From Chrysogorgia sp. JL179-B06 (lineage: Eukaryota > Cnidaria > Anthozoa > Scleralcyonacea > Chrysogorgiidae): a DNA stretch of 64,000 bases. Shown piece by piece: positions 63,201 to 64,000 of this stretch. The notes beneath the pieces were generated by a model. The model ran no database searches and was not told the origin of the DNA. It saw nothing but the letters and a program-made list of their open reading frames with translations. The stretch lies in the NCBI GenBank assembly GCA_035772405.1, contig JAYKKM010000308.1:908501-972500 (forward strand). Reading direction: 5' to 3'. Position 1 is the first letter of the stretch. Each line of letters starts with the position of its first letter. The position numbers and the translations under genes are program-made.

Positions 63201-63900
63201 GTGAAATTTGCTGAAAATTAACCAAAATATGCTGTCTTAGGCGTAGAACGCAATAACACCATTTTTAGAGCAATCGGACTGTTATTTTATGAGTTTGTCA
63301 CTGTTTTTGAGTGAGAAAAACACTTTTTCGAGAAAAAGTATTTTTCTCCCAAATTTGACGCAAAAAGTGAAATTTTGCTGAAAATTAACCGAAAATAATG
63401 CTAGTCTTAGGCGTAAGAACCGCCAACTAAAACCATTTTTAAGAGGCAATCGAGTCTGTTATTTTGTAAAAAGTTGTCACTGTTTTGAGTGAGACAACAG
63501 AACACATTTTTCCTTGTTCGCGAGTAATAAAGCGTGTTTTTCTTTCCACAGTGGCCAAAAATTTATGAACGCAAAAAGTTATAAGTTTCGCAATGACAAA
63601 ATTAACCAAAATATGCTGATCTTAAGGCGTAGAAACGACAATAAAACTATTGTTAGATGCAATCGGACTGATTTTATTTTACGGGATTTGTCACTGTTTA
63701 GTCTCCCAAGGATGGAGGCAACAAAGACCATGATAACGGAAAGAGAAACCCAAAAGCACGGGTTAGCAAATAATCAATGGCGCGCAATCAGTCGGGAACA
63801 GAAATGTTTATCGGACCCGAAGACATATTTGATACCGGCCCAAAAAGTGCACATTATGCTGCCAACTTACCCACACGGCAATATGCTGTCAAAGGGTTGG
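48236..63900. repeat. Satellite array, unit about 164 bp, 15.7 kb
   Basis: Successive copies of CCAAAATATGCTGTCTTAGG start at 48,238, 48,402 and 48,567, giving periods of 164-165. Short units of 127-128 bases occur at 48,567-48,694 and 48,859-48,987 and recur later. Full units hold the palindrome GAGAAAAACACTTTTTC-GA-inverse (17-bp arms). Short units lack it, joined at the flanking CTGTTTT / GTGTTTTT. A third variant has a shrunken hairpin (ACACTTTCGAGAACTC) and GCACTG instead of GGACTG. Estimated 95-100 units. No genes; open frames inside are by-products. Confidence 0.95.
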
Positions 63901-64000
63901 TAACGCCACACGCAATAACACCAATTGATATTTAGCAGACAATCGGACTGTTATATTCATGCGATTGTTCCAGTTTTTTTGGGTGTTGTGTGTCTCCCAG
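63380..64000. other. Noisy end of the satellite array
   Basis: The satellite is still traceable (ATATGCTG, GTCACTGTTT, CAATCGGACTG), but scattered insertions and substitutions rise sharply from about 63,380. This looks like an uncorrected assembly end or a decayed array edge. The 129-codon frame here is not a gene. Confidence 0.7.

Noticed and set aside
48236..63900. CRISPR-like regular repeats
   Set aside because: The whole unit repeats, with no unique spacers between repeats, and the DNA is eukaryotic. It is a satellite.
63514..63903. 129-codon frame at the window end
   Set aside because: It lies in the noisy satellite end and is created by insertions in the repeat.

Overview
The window is metazoan DNA, most likely from an AT-rich, transposon-dense invertebrate. 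A bivalve or another marine invertebrate is plausible, but I cannot prove the species. The evidence is a BEL/Pao retrotransposon integrase, LINE reverse-transcriptase fragments, a tRNA-derived SINE head, Helentron-like and CACTA-like insertions, microsatellites, a 15.7-kb satellite array, and genes with TATA/CCAAT promoters, AATAAA signals and a GTAAG...AG intron.

Layout. Bases 1-9,238 are host sequence packed with broken transposons: BEL/Pao pol and LTR, three LINE fragments, large foldbacks and one Helentron-like element. From 9,239 to about 48,235 there are two copies of one large virus-like DNA element, nested. Copy A (9,239-16,224, 17,389-17,669, 21,618-23,046, 45,815-48,235) is the older host copy. 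It has been hit by a 1.16-kb Helentron-like element (16,225-17,388), by a 3.95-kb CACTA-like element with a clean 3-bp GAG duplication (17,670-21,617), and by a second complete copy of itself. Copy B (23,047-45,814, about 22.8 kb) has terminal inverted repeats starting AGTAGTCAT and a TAGCT/TTAGCT target duplication, and it sits inside a gene of copy A. Copy A stops abruptly at 48,235 inside another gene. There a satellite array (unit about 164 bp, with a 36-bp palindrome) takes over to the end of the window. The last 600 bases are visibly noisy.

Copy B carries about 30 small, tightly packed genes on both strands. Recognisable are a protein-primed family-B DNA polymerase (broken by frameshifts), a P-loop ATPase fragment starting one base after it, a viral-size SET-domain protein, a candidate DEDD/RNase-H-fold nuclease, an N-myristoylation-type small protein, two very basic small proteins, and a proline-rich protein whose N terminus copies the histone H3 tail in register. 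I see no major capsid protein, no capsid protease and no DDE integrase inside the inverted repeats. The size, inverted repeats, 5'-AG ends and DNA polymerase recall Polintons/Mavericks, but the gene set does not match them. Most remaining genes fall into families found only within the element: a plus-strand family with a 'YxYxVxxC' core, a minus-strand family with an 'xGKxVxxxN' core, a pair of 360-390-residue proteins, and a pair of Cys-rich mini-proteins. This points to expansion by local gene duplication.

How it may work (inference). The polymerase would copy a linear genome from its inverted repeats. The H3-tail mimic and the SET protein together suggest chromatin interference or self-methylation. 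A shared promoter block, in opposite orientation at two loci, would co-regulate the acidic-protein gene and the nuclease-like gene. Comparing A with B separates real reading frames (kept in both) from decay (frameshifts mainly in A and in homopolymers).
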